This document shows, piece after piece, positions 1 to 7,701 of a DNA stretch of 64,000 nt. The translations under genes were made by a program, and so were the position numbers. A model generated the notes under the pieces. The model was given only the letters and a program-made list of their open reading frames with translations, made no database searches and was not told where the DNA came from. Positions within the stretch are counted from its first letter, which is position 1; the number at the start of each line of letters is the position of its first letter. The DNA is from Kitasatospora phosalacinea. Its GTDB lineage: Bacteria > Actinomycetota > Actinomycetes > Streptomycetales > Streptomycetaceae. The stretch lies in the NCBI RefSeq assembly GCF_000716545.1, contig NZ_JNWZ01000015.1, positions 1 through 64,000 on the forward strand, written 5' to 3'.

Positions 1-1
1 C

Positions 2-115
2 ATCGACCTGTCGGCCTACGCGGGCCAGAGCGTCACGGTGAAGTTCAACGCGGTCGAGGACTCCTCGCTGCAGACCTCCTTCGTGATCGACGACACCGCG
101 CTCGCCGTGTCCTGA
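2..115 (+). CDS. C-terminal end of a secreted protein (5' part outside window)
   Basis: The window opens inside a reading frame whose last 37 residues run from [15 protein letters not shown] to IDDTALAVS and end at TGA 113-115. The alternating hydrophobic/polar pattern and the final '[10 protein letters not shown]' resemble the beta-sandwich (MAM or jelly-roll-like) tail found at the end of many secreted actinomycete proteases. The catalytic part is not visible, so the enzyme class cannot be set. A strong hairpin follows directly, which supports this as a true 3' end. Family assignment is inference from a short tail. Confidence 0.6.
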   Translation: MDLSAYAGQSVTVKFNAVEDSSLQTSFVIDDTALAVS

Positions 116-126
116 CCCGCCGTCGG

Positions 127-170
127 CACCACGGCCGGGAGGGCCCTCCGGGGTTCTCCCGGCCGTGGTG
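127..170 (+). terminator. Terminator hairpin after the first gene
   Basis: A perfect 15-bp stem (127-141 with 156-170) closes a 14-nt loop, 11 nt after the stop codon. There is no U-run, as is common in high-GC actinomycetes. The rest of the gap up to 363 shows no gene and is presumably the promoter region of the next gene. Confidence 0.8.
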
Positions 171-363
171 TGTCAGCTGTGTTGCCGGTTCGCTCCGCCT
201 GCGAAATGCTTGTCGTGACCACTGTCATATGTCCTGATTAATGACGTAGCCTCTCAACCCTCATAGGGTTCCCACACGCTCGGCGGCGCACCACCGACGC
301 ACCGCCGGGCAACGTGGAGCCGGGGGTGATCCCGCCGAACCCGCCGGGTGGGGAAGGTGTCGC

Positions 364-1449
364 ATGGGCTCACAACAACCGCAGCACGCCGGCCGGCTCC
401 GACTGGTCGGACAGCGCGACCGCGGTGCCGAGCAGCCGCCGGCCCCACCGGCCCCGGCCGCGCCGGCCGTGCCTCCGGCCCCGGCGGTACCGGCGGCCCC
501 GCTGGCTCCGCTGGCCCCGCTGGCCCAGACGGCCGCGATAGTCCCGGCGGCACCGGGGGGCGGTTTCGCCGAGGTGCTGAACACCGCCATCGAGAACAGC
601 GGCCTGAGCCTGGACCGGATCCGCGCCGCGCTCGCCAAACAGGGCGTCAGGGTGAGCGTCACCACGCTCAGTTACTGGCGGCGCGGCCGCAGCCAGCCCG
701 AGCGCGCCACCTCGCTGCGCGCCGTCCACCTGCTGGAGGAACTGCTCGGCCTGCGCCACACCTCGCTGACCGCGCTGCTCGGCCCGCCCCGCCCGCGCGG
801 CCGCTGGGTCGCCCAGGGCCCCGCCCCCGACGGCCTGCGGCTGGAGCAGGTCTGGCCCGGCCAGGCCGAGCTGGTCGAGGTGTTCGCCGAGCTCGACGCC
901 CCGCCGGCCGGCCAGCTGGAGCGCCAGTCGATCCACGACGCCTACTACGTGGACGCCTCCCGCCGCGGCCACCTGCTGCGGATGCGCCAGGTGGTGCGCG
1001 CGACGGTGGACGGCGTCACCCGGCACGTGGTCGTCCACAAGTCCGACGAGGGCGTGCAGATCTGCCCCGAGATCACCTCCGTCCGGCACGCCCGCCTCGG
1101 CCGGGTCCGCCGCCGCCCGCTCAGCGGGCTGCTCGTCGCCGAGCTGCTGCTCGACCGGCCGCTGGCGCTGGGCGACTCCACCGTCCTGGAGTACGAGGTC
1201 CACATCCCCGACACCGGCCCCACCACGGACTACGGGCGGTTCTTCCCCGCGCCGGTGCGCGAGTACGTCCTGCAGGTGCACTTCGACCCGGCCGCCGTAC
1301 CGGTGCAGTGCGAGCGCTTCGACCGCGCCCCCGGCACCGAGGTCGACCGGCACCGCGAGCCGCTGTGGATCGGTGCCTCCGCCAGCGCCCACGTGCTCAC
1401 CGCCGACCAGCAGCCCGGGCAGGTCGGCATCCGCTGGCAGTGGGAGTAG
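364..1449 (+). CDS. XRE-like helix-turn-helix transcriptional regulator
   Basis: A 361-aa protein. Residues 24-66 are a low-complexity Ala/Pro tract. Residues about 69-128 (from FAEVLNTAIENSGLSLDRI to HLLEELLGL) look like a lambda-repressor-type helix-turn-helix in which 'TLSYWRRGRSQPER' is the recognition-helix region, a form common in Streptomyces XRE-like regulators. The roughly 230-residue C-terminal part has no motif I recognise and may be a ligand-sensing or dimerisation domain. The ATG follows a GGGGAAGG ribosome-binding site at about 350-356. It stands alone: a terminator lies upstream and a pyrimidine-rich gap downstream. Targets are unknown. Confidence 0.75.
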   Translation: MGSQQPQHAGRLRLVGQRDRGAEQPPAPPAPAAPAVPPAPAVPAAPLAPLAPLAQTAAIVPAAPGGGFAEVLNTAIENSGLSLDRIRAALAKQGVRVSVTTLSYWRRGRSQPERATSLRAVHLLEELLGLRHTSLTALLGPPRPRGRWVAQGPAPDGLRLEQVWPGQAELVEVFAELDAPPAGQLERQSIHDAYYVDASRRGHLLRMRQVVRATVDGVTRHVVVHKSDEGVQICPEITSVRHARLGRVRRRPLSGLLVAELLLDRPLALGDSTVLEYEVHIPDTGPTTDYGRFFPAPVREYVLQVHFDPAAVPVQCERFDRAPGTEVDRHREPLWIGASASAHVLTADQQPGQVGIRWQWE

Positions 1450-1454
1450 TCGGC

Positions 1455-1580
1455 GGGGTCCTCCTTCCCTCCCGATTCTTCCCTATCCTTCCCTTTCCCT
1501 CCCATTCGCTCCCTTTTACTACCTTTCCTTCCACTTCGTGCGCTTTCGCCCCTTTCATCCCTTCGGACCCGTTTCGTCCC
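1455..1580. other. Polypyrimidine tract in an intergenic gap
   Basis: The gap 1450-1717 holds no gene. About 120 nt of it (1455-1580) are almost purely C and T on the + strand, as repeated variants of TTCCCT/CCTTTC, including runs of three or four T that are unusual in this genome. The complementary strand is therefore polypurine. Confidence 0.75.
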
Positions 1581-1717
1581 TCGCCACGCCCGACCCCGTG
1601 GTACGCCCGTTCACCCGAACCGCCCTGCCCGGCGCCCCATCAGGTGGTCCGCGCCGCCGCCCACGGGGAACGTGAGTCCCACTCAGCGAGCTCACCGAGG
1701 AAAGGCGGGACCAACCC

Positions 1718-3064
1718 GTGCTGATGGAGTTCAGCGATGTCGAGCCGGACGACTCCTGCGCCTGCGGCGGCTGCGCCGACCGCCGCCGGATCCGGCTGCA
1801 CGCCGTCCGGTCGCCCCGCCGCCGCCCCCTCGGGGCCCGTCGCGCGGCCGTCCTGATCGCCGCCGCCGGCAGCGTGCTGGGCGGCTCCGCCGTCTCCCTG
1901 GCCGCGGCCGCGCCGCGCACCGACAGCAGCCCGCTCATACCCGACACGCCCCAGGGCGAGGTCGCCGGGCCCTACGGCGCCGACGCCGGAGCCCTCCGCT
2001 CGGCGGCCCCCCGGCCCGCCACCACCCGGGCCGAGATCATGCGCCGGGCGCAGACCTGGGTGGACCAGAAGGTGCCGTACAGCATGAGCAAGTACTGGTC
2101 GGACGGCTACCGCCAGGACTGCTCCGGCTTCGTCTCGATGGCCTGGGGCCTGGGCAGCAGCCAGACCACCTGGACGCTGCCGGACTTCGCCGACCGGATC
2201 TCCAAGGACGACCTGCAGCCGGGCGACGCGCTCGTCTACAACAACCCCAAGGACCCGGAGGGCGGCTCGCACACCGTCCTGTTCGGCGGCTGGGTGGACG
2301 CCGCGCGCACCACGTACACCGCACTGGAGCAGACCCGGCCGGGCACCACCAAGCGCAGCACCCCGTACGCGTACTGGAGCAACGCGAGCGGCTACCTCCC
2401 GTACCGCTACAGGGGGCTGAGCCAGCCGGTGCCCGCGCCGGAGGACTCCGACGCCTTCCCGGGGGCGGACGAGTTCGGGCCCGGCAAGGTCAACCCGTAC
2501 GTGACCCGGCTGGGGAAGATGCTGGTGGAGCGGGGCGGCGGGCGGTTCTACCGGGAGGGACCCGGCCCGGACTGGGGCGAGGCCGACCGGAAGGCCACCG
2601 AGGCGTTCCAGCTGGCCCAGGGCTGGCGCGGCGCGGAGGCCGACGGCTACCCGGGCAAGGACACCTGGGACCTCCTGGTGCACCACAAGGGCAACGACAT
2701 CCCGCCCGTCGTCACCGCCCCGACGAGGCCGCCGACCCCGACGGTCCCGACGACACCGACACCGACGCCGACAACACCGACGACACCGCCCCCCGGCACC
2801 CCGAGCCCCCCGCCGCCCGGCCAGGCCCCGCCGTTCCCCGGCGCCGACCGGTTCGGCCCCGGCAAGGTCAACGACGACGTGCTGCTGCTCGGGCAGCGGC
2901 TGGTCGCCAAGGGCTTCGGCGCCGCCTACCGGGAGGGCCCGGACCGGAGCTGGGGCGAGGCCGACCGGCTCAACACCGCCGCCTTCCAGCGCGCCCAGGG
3001 CTGGAGCGGCGCCGAGGCCGACGGCTACCCCGGCCCGCACACCTGGCAGCTGCTGTTCTCCTGA
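1718..3064 (+). CDS. Secreted NlpC/P60-like hydrolase with two C-terminal wall-binding repeats
   Basis: A 448-aa protein starting at GTG 1718 behind AGGAAAGGCGGG. Residues 42-65 form a hydrophobic export segment preceded by an Arg-rich stretch. The catalytic region (about 105-235) has Cys135 in 'QDCSGFVSMAWGL' and His185 in 'GSHTVLFGG', the Cys/His arrangement of NlpC/P60 and CHAP amidases. Two related repeats of about 78 residues follow (about 244-325 and 372-448), each beginning FPGAD-F-GPGKVN and ending AEADGYPG--TW-LL. They are joined by a Pro/Thr linker and resemble the peptidoglycan-binding repeats of Streptomyces secreted proteins. Oddly, a CxCxxC cluster (Cys14, 16, 19) precedes the export segment. 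The likely role is cutting or trimming peptidoglycan outside the cell; the exact bond is not predictable. Confidence 0.8.
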   Translation: MLMEFSDVEPDDSCACGGCADRRRIRLHAVRSPRRRPLGARRAAVLIAAAGSVLGGSAVSLAAAAPRTDSSPLIPDTPQGEVAGPYGADAGALRSAAPRPATTRAEIMRRAQTWVDQKVPYSMSKYWSDGYRQDCSGFVSMAWGLGSSQTTWTLPDFADRISKDDLQPGDALVYNNPKDPEGGSHTVLFGGWVDAARTTYTALEQTRPGTTKRSTPYAYWSNASGYLPYRYRGLSQPVPAPEDSDAFPGADEFGPGKVNPYVTRLGKMLVERGGGRFYREGPGPDWGEADRKATEAFQLAQGWRGAEADGYPGKDTWDLLVHHKGNDIPPVVTAPTRPPTPTVPTTPTPTPTTPTTPPPGTPSPPPPGQAPPFPGADRFGPGKVNDDVLLLGQRLVAKGFGAAYREGPDRSWGEADRLNTAAFQRAQGWSGAEADGYPGPHTWQLLFS

Positions 3065-3089
3065 CGGCCCGCGCGGGGGCCCGCCGCGC

Positions 3090-3746
3090 TCAGGGCGCGG
3101 CGTGCTCCCGCACCCAGGCGTGCATGGCGATCGCGGCGGCCGCGCCCGCGTTGATCGAGCGGGTGGAACCGAACTGCGCGATCGAGCAGACCGCCGCCGC
3201 GTGCTCCCACGCCTCGGCGGTCAGACCCGGCCCCTCCTGCCCGAACAGCAGCACGCAGCGCTCCGGCAGCCGGAAGGTCTCCAGCGGCACCGCGCCCGGC
3301 AGGTTGTCGATCCCGATCACCGGCAGTCCGCGCTCCGCGGCGTGGGCGGCCAGCGAGGCCACCGAGCCGTGGTGGCGCACGTGCTGGTAGCGGTCGGTGA
3401 CCATGGCGCCGCGCCGGTTCCACCGCCGCCGCCCGACGATGTGCACCTCCTGGGCCAGGAAGGCGTTCGCGGTGCGCACCACCGAGCCGATGTTGAAGTC
3501 GTGCTGCCAGTTCTCGACCGCGACGTGGAAGCCGTGCCGCCGGGTGTCCAGGTCCGCGACGATCGCCTCGTGCCGCCAGTACCGGTAGCCGTCCACCACG
3601 TTGCGCCGGTCCCCCGCGGCCAGCAGCTCCGGGTCCAGCCGGGGGTCGTCGGGCCACGGCTCGGGGTGCGGGCCGACGCCGATCTCGCGGTCGTCGCCAA
3701 GGTCGTCGTACTGCTCGCCCAGCTGGGGCACCGAGGTGTCGCTCAC
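3090..3746 (-). CDS. SpoU/TrmH-family RNA 2'-O-ribose methyltransferase
   Basis: A 218-aa protein with the SPOUT trefoil-knot motifs: 'NFNIGSVVRTANAF'-like motif 1 (here HDFNIGSVVRTANAF), 'LLFGQEGPGLT' motif 2 and 'GSTRSINAGAAAAIAMHAW' motif 3. These bind S-adenosylmethionine for 2'-O-methylation of a tRNA or rRNA ribose; the target nucleotide cannot be read from the sequence. The start GTG at 3746 overlaps the upstream FUSC stop as GTGA, so translation is probably coupled. The methyltransferase reading is firm; the substrate is open. Confidence 0.88.
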   Translation of the reverse strand: MSDTSVPQLGEQYDDLGDDREIGVGPHPEPWPDDPRLDPELLAAGDRRNVVDGYRYWRHEAIVADLDTRRHGFHVAVENWQHDFNIGSVVRTANAFLAQEVHIVGRRRWNRRGAMVTDRYQHVRHHGSVASLAAHAAERGLPVIGIDNLPGAVPLETFRLPERCVLLFGQEGPGLTAEAWEHAAAVCSIAQFGSTRSINAGAAAAIAMHAWVREHAAP

Positions 3747-5893
3747 GCCCCCAACGGTACGGGCTCGGGCCTGGCCGGCCGCTGCCGCGTCCGCACCGAG
3801 CGCTCCAGCTCGGTCAGCGCCTGCATGACCAGCCGGGCCCCGGCCCGGACGACGTCGATCCGGTCGTCCCGGGGCAGCCCGGCCAGCTGGTGGTCCCAGG
3901 TGCGGTGGGCCTCGCGCAGCGCGGTGAAGTCGACGTCCTGGCCGAGCAGCACGGCGGCGGCGGCCAGCGCGGTGGCGTCCCGCAGCTCCTCGCCGAACGC
4001 GGCGGCGCCGGGCACCGGCGGGGCGTCCTCGCCCGGCAGGTGGGCCTCCAGCAGGACGGTGGAGCGGTCCAGCATGCCGACCGCCGAGCGGGCCTTGTCG
4101 AACTGCTTGCGGGTCAGCTCCCGCAGCACCTGCTCGTCGTGCCGCACCGGCTCCACCTCGGCCCGGTCCAGCGCCGCCAGCATCTCGCCGCGCGCCTCCC
4201 GCACGTCCAGCAGCGCCGGCCGCACGTCCTTCTCGGCCCGCCCGCCCGCCGGGTCCCCGTACGCCCCGAACACCGCCGCCGCGTACCGCCCCGCCGAGGC
4301 CAGCCACTCGGCCAGCCGCTCCGGCAGCCGGGCGGTCTGCCAGGTCGGGAACAGCGCGTACGCGGCCAGCGCGACGAAACCGCCCAGCAGCGTCATCGAC
4401 ACCCGGTCCACGGCCAGCTTCACCGGGTCGCCGGGCTGCAGGCCGAGCAGGAACACCACGTACGAGGAGATCGCCACCGTCATCACCGCGTACCCGGTGC
4501 GCATGGTCAGGTAGGCCAGGCCCATGCAGCACACCGCCAGCACCGCCAGCACCCAGCCGCCCGGGTCGAAGACCTGGACGACGGCGGTGGAGAGCAGCAC
4601 CCCGGCGGCGGTGCCCGCCACCCGGGCCACGCCCCGGCTGAAGGTCTGCGCGAAGTCCGGGCGCATCACCATCGCGGAGGTCATCGGCGCCCAGTAGCCG
4701 TGCTCGATCCGCAGCAGCCGCGCGGCCAGGTAGGCGGAGGTGACCACCACGGCCATCCGCACCGCGTGGTGGAAGATCGCCGAGTGCCGGTGCAGCTGCC
4801 GGCCGACGGTGGCCAGCGCGGCGGGCGCGACCTTGACCAGCGGCGGACGGCGCAGGCCGGTGGCCGGCTCGGTGCGGGACTGCACGGTGGTGCGGTCCTG
4901 CCGGTCCAGCCGGTCGGCGGCCCGGCTCAGCAGGCCGGACAGCCGGCGGGCCGAGCGGCGGGCGCCGCCGCGCAGCAGGTCCTCGCCGCTGCCGCTGCCC
5001 GGGCGGGCCAGCGCCAGGCCCGGGGTGTCCTTGGGCAGCCGGAGCGGGTCGCCGCTGCGGATCGCCCGGGTCAGCGCGTCCAGCACCTCGGCGGCGGCGG
5101 CCAGCACCTCGCGGGCCCGGTCCCGCTCGGGGCCCTCCTCGGCGGCGCCGACCCGCGGATCGGCCAGCGCGGCCAGCGCCGGGCGGATCCGCTCGGCGAT
5201 GGTGCGCAGGCCGCGCAGCTCGGGCGGGCGGCGCCTGGCCTGCCGGGCGGTCAGCCGGGCCGCCTGCCGGCCGACGATGAACGGCTCCGGGTCGACCTGC
5301 GCCACCGGGTCGTGCCGCAGCCGCCGGGCGTAGTCGCCGAGCCCGGCGTAGATGTCGGCGAGCGCGTCGCGCTGGGCCCGCCAGCTGTCGATCGGCCAGA
5401 GCGTGACCACCAGGGCCTGGACGGCGCCGCCGACCGAGCAGAGCAGCCCGTGCTCGATCGCGGTGGGCACCGACACCGGCAGCTGCACCACCACCATCAT
5501 CACGGCCAGCGTGTTGGCGGCGACCACGCCCGCGGTCGGCCCGATCGCCCAGGCCAGCCCGGCCCCGAACGCCCACAGCGCCAGCAGCACCGGGTACGCG
5601 CCCGGGATGCCCACCGCGACGTACCCCAGGAAGGTCGACAGGCCCAGCCCGGCGGCCGCCGCCAGCGCCAGCGAGGCGCGCGGGCGGAACGAGCGCTGGA
5701 AGGTCGCGGTGCCCGCGATGAAGGCGCCCATCGCGGCCGAGGTGGCCTGCGCGGGGCCGTACACGAACAGCGCCGGGAAGACCACCAGCGCCGCCGCCAG
5801 CGCCCCGCGCAGCGCCCGCTTGGGGTTGGTCAGCGAGCGGTCCACGGTCAGCCCGGCCTTCGCGGTGTCGCGCAGGGCCGTGAACCAGGACAT
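3743..5893 (-). CDS. FUSC-family inner-membrane protein (aromatic acid exporter-like)
   Basis: A 716-aa protein with two blocks of membrane helices (about residues 25-155 and 375-520) separated by a charged cytoplasmic region, followed by a roughly 190-residue Glu/Arg-rich tail. This is the layout of the fusaric-acid-resistance/YccS/aromatic-acid exporter superfamily. Motifs such as 'HSAIFHHAVRMAVVVTSAYL' and 'YWAPMTSAMVMRPDFAQTFSRG' match the second FUSC module. It probably exports an organic acid or sits with an efflux system, but the substrate is unknown. Its stop overlaps the GTG start of the downstream methyltransferase gene, and the two form a small operon. Confidence 0.82.
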   Translation of the reverse strand: MSWFTALRDTAKAGLTVDRSLTNPKRALRGALAAALVVFPALFVYGPAQATSAAMGAFIAGTATFQRSFRPRASLALAAAAGLGLSTFLGYVAVGIPGAYPVLLALWAFGAGLAWAIGPTAGVVAANTLAVMMVVVQLPVSVPTAIEHGLLCSVGGAVQALVVTLWPIDSWRAQRDALADIYAGLGDYARRLRHDPVAQVDPEPFIVGRQAARLTARQARRRPPELRGLRTIAERIRPALAALADPRVGAAEEGPERDRAREVLAAAAEVLDALTRAIRSGDPLRLPKDTPGLALARPGSGSGEDLLRGGARRSARRLSGLLSRAADRLDRQDRTTVQSRTEPATGLRRPPLVKVAPAALATVGRQLHRHSAIFHHAVRMAVVVTSAYLAARLLRIEHGYWAPMTSAMVMRPDFAQTFSRGVARVAGTAAGVLLSTAVVQVFDPGGWVLAVLAVCCMGLAYLTMRTGYAVMTVAISSYVVFLLGLQPGDPVKLAVDRVSMTLLGGFVALAAYALFPTWQTARLPERLAEWLASAGRYAAAVFGAYGDPAGGRAEKDVRPALLDVREARGEMLAALDRAEVEPVRHDEQVLRELTRKQFDKARSAVGMLDRSTVLLEAHLPGEDAPPVPGAAAFGEELRDATALAAAAVLLGQDVDFTALREAHRTWDHQLAGLPRDDRIDVVRAGARLVMQALTELERSVRTRQRPARPEPVPLGA

Positions 5894-5928
5894 ACCGCGA
5901 GCTTAACGACTTTTCGCCCACGGGCTCG

Positions 5929-7017
5929 TCAGTCGCCGCGACCGCCCACCGGCTCCCCGCCCGCGCCCGCGTCCACCGCCGTGCCCGCGCCCGCGTCCAC
6001 GCCCGCCGCACCGTCCGCGCCCGTCCCGTCCGCCGCCCCGGACGTCCGCCGCCCGGCTCGCAGCGCCGCCCAGCGGCCCGCCAGCCGCTCCCGCACCGCG
6101 AGCAGGAAGGCGGTGGGCAGGAACACCGCGTCCGCCGAGACCATCGCCAGCGAGAAGAACGGCAGCCCGAGCAGCACCGCGATCGCCAGGTGCTCGCACA
6201 CCATCACCGCCAGCAGCACGTTCTTCAACCGCCGCGCGGCCAGCGAGAACGGGAAGCCGACCTGCATGATCACGGTGCCGTAGGTCAGCGCGAAGGTCAC
6301 CAGCAGGCTGCCGCCGAGCAGCCCGGACAGCTCCGGCCAGGGCGTGAAGTAGCCCAGCTTCAGCGGGTAGAAGACGGCGGTGCCGTCCTGCCAGCGGGTG
6401 CCCTGGACCTTGTACCAGCCGGCCGCCGCGTACACCAGCACCACCTGGACGGCGATCACCAGCATCGCGCAGTTGTGCAGCATCGCGGCCAGCGCGTCGG
6501 CCACCGCCCGCGGCTCGCCCCACTCGGACGGGTCCCTGCCCGGCCTGCGGGCCCGGCGGCGGGCGTCCAGCGACCAGACCCGGCCGCACCGGGTGAACAC
6601 CAGGTAGATCGCCATCAGGTGGACCAGGTTGTCGCCGCCGTCGCCGAGGAACACGTTCCGGTTCTGCAGCGACAGCACGGTCAGCGCGAACAGCACCGTG
6701 GACGCCCGGGTGCGCCAGCCCGCCGCCACCGCCACCGCGGACAGCAGCGCCAGCAGGTAGACCGCCTCGAACCACCAGCGGCCGTCGCTCCAGGACAGCG
6801 CGGTGAACGCGTGGGTGTCGGCCAGCAGCCGGTCGTTCAGCTCCGCCGACCACGGCGAGCGGTCCCCGTACAGCACCCGCCGGTGGGGCCACTCGCGCAG
6901 CAGGTAGGCGCCCCAGGTGCCGGCGACGCCGATCCGCACCACGGCGGCCTGGTACGGCGCGAGGGTGGTCAGCAGCCGCGGCAGCGCGGCCCGGACGGCG
7001 GTGGCGGCGGACGTCAC
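5929..7017 (-). CDS. HTTM-domain membrane protein (vitamin K gamma-carboxylase-like)
   Basis: A 362-aa polytopic membrane protein starting at GTG 7017. The first 290 residues have about seven hydrophobic segments and the HTTM signature: an N-terminal 'YQAAVVRIGVAGTWGAYLL', then 'NVFLGDGGDNLVHLMAIYLVF', 'AAGWYKVQGTRWQDGTAVFYPL' and 'LTYGTVIMQVGFPFSL'. HTTM proteins are distant relatives of the membrane domain of vitamin K-dependent gamma-carboxylase; their bacterial reaction is mostly unknown. The tail (about 315-362) is Gly/Ala/Asp-rich and low in complexity. The start overlaps the stop of the DUF5819 gene upstream as GTGA, so the pair is made together. Confidence 0.85.
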   Translation of the reverse strand: MTSAATAVRAALPRLLTTLAPYQAAVVRIGVAGTWGAYLLREWPHRRVLYGDRSPWSAELNDRLLADTHAFTALSWSDGRWWFEAVYLLALLSAVAVAAGWRTRASTVLFALTVLSLQNRNVFLGDGGDNLVHLMAIYLVFTRCGRVWSLDARRRARRPGRDPSEWGEPRAVADALAAMLHNCAMLVIAVQVVLVYAAAGWYKVQGTRWQDGTAVFYPLKLGYFTPWPELSGLLGGSLLVTFALTYGTVIMQVGFPFSLAARRLKNVLLAVMVCEHLAIAVLLGLPFFSLAMVSADAVFLPTAFLLAVRERLAGRWAALRAGRRTSGAADGTGADGAAGVDAGAGTAVDAGAGGEPVGGRGD

Positions 7018-7649
7018 GACAGGCCCCGCCGGTCCTCGGCCTGGACCGGCCACCAGGGCAGCTCGCGGACGTGCGGGGCGGTGTCCACCTGCTCCCGGCT
7101 CCAGGCCGGCGGCGCGACGGAGGTGACGGTGGCCCGCAGCTGGACCTGGATCACCCGGTCGCCGCCGGGGCCGATCCGCTGCAGGGCGATCCGCTCCAGG
7201 TACCGCTCGGCCATCCGCCCGCGCGAACCGTCCGGCGCCTGCGCGTCGCCCTCGCCGTGGGTGGACTCGTAGAAGTCCCAGGCCCGGCGCAGCAGGTTCT
7301 GGTCCAGGTGGCTGGGCGCCGGGTCGTGCCGGATCGCCGCCCAGTCCCCGGCGGTCAGTCCGTGCCACGCGCCGGTGGCCACCTGCCCGTCCGCGCCGAT
7401 GGTCTGCACCCGGGCGTCCACCTCGACGTTGCGCTGCAGCGGGTCCGGCGCGAACAGCTTCCAGTTCTGCTCGAACTCCGGGTAGACCACCCAGTCGACC
7501 TGGTCGCGGTACTCCTTGGACACCGAGTTCGCGGGCGCCACGTGCAGGAAGAGCGCGCCGAGGAACGCCAGGACGCAGGCCCCCAGGCCCACCCCGGCGA
7601 CCACCAGCACCACCCGGGCGGGTGTGGACCAGACGCGCACGGCGGACAT
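7014..7649 (-). CDS. DUF5819-like protein paired with the HTTM protein
   Basis: A 211-aa protein with one N-terminal hydrophobic segment (about residues 12-37, VVLVVAGVGLGACVLAFLG) and an otherwise soluble domain containing 'VYPEFEQNWKLFAPDPLQRNVEVDARVQ'. The pattern '(F)-QNW-LFAPDP' is what I associate with DUF5819 proteins, which accompany HTTM genes in actinomycetes. The domain is probably outside the membrane. It is translationally coupled to the HTTM gene downstream. Function is unknown; a partner or periplasmic subunit of the HTTM enzyme is a reasonable inference. Confidence 0.75.
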   Translation of the reverse strand: MSAVRVWSTPARVVLVVAGVGLGACVLAFLGALFLHVAPANSVSKEYRDQVDWVVYPEFEQNWKLFAPDPLQRNVEVDARVQTIGADGQVATGAWHGLTAGDWAAIRHDPAPSHLDQNLLRRAWDFYESTHGEGDAQAPDGSRGRMAERYLERIALQRIGPGGDRVIQVQLRATVTSVAPPAWSREQVDTAPHVRELPWWPVQAEDRRGLS

Positions 7650-7701
7650 CCTGCCGCACCGCCCGCACGTTCGAACAGGGGCCGGGACCCTCGCGCCCGC
7701 C

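Noticed and set aside
348..1724. Long overlapping open frame (about 458 codons) over the XRE regulator
   Set aside because: It is a GC-rich shadow: Arg/Pro/Ala-only composition, no domain, and it overlaps a gene with a clear helix-turn-helix and ribosome-binding site.
3890..6283. Nearly 800-codon open frame opposite the FUSC gene
   Set aside because: Composition is His/Arg/Gln/Gly shadow sequence of the antisense strand; the FUSC frame has membrane helices and coupled overlaps on both sides.
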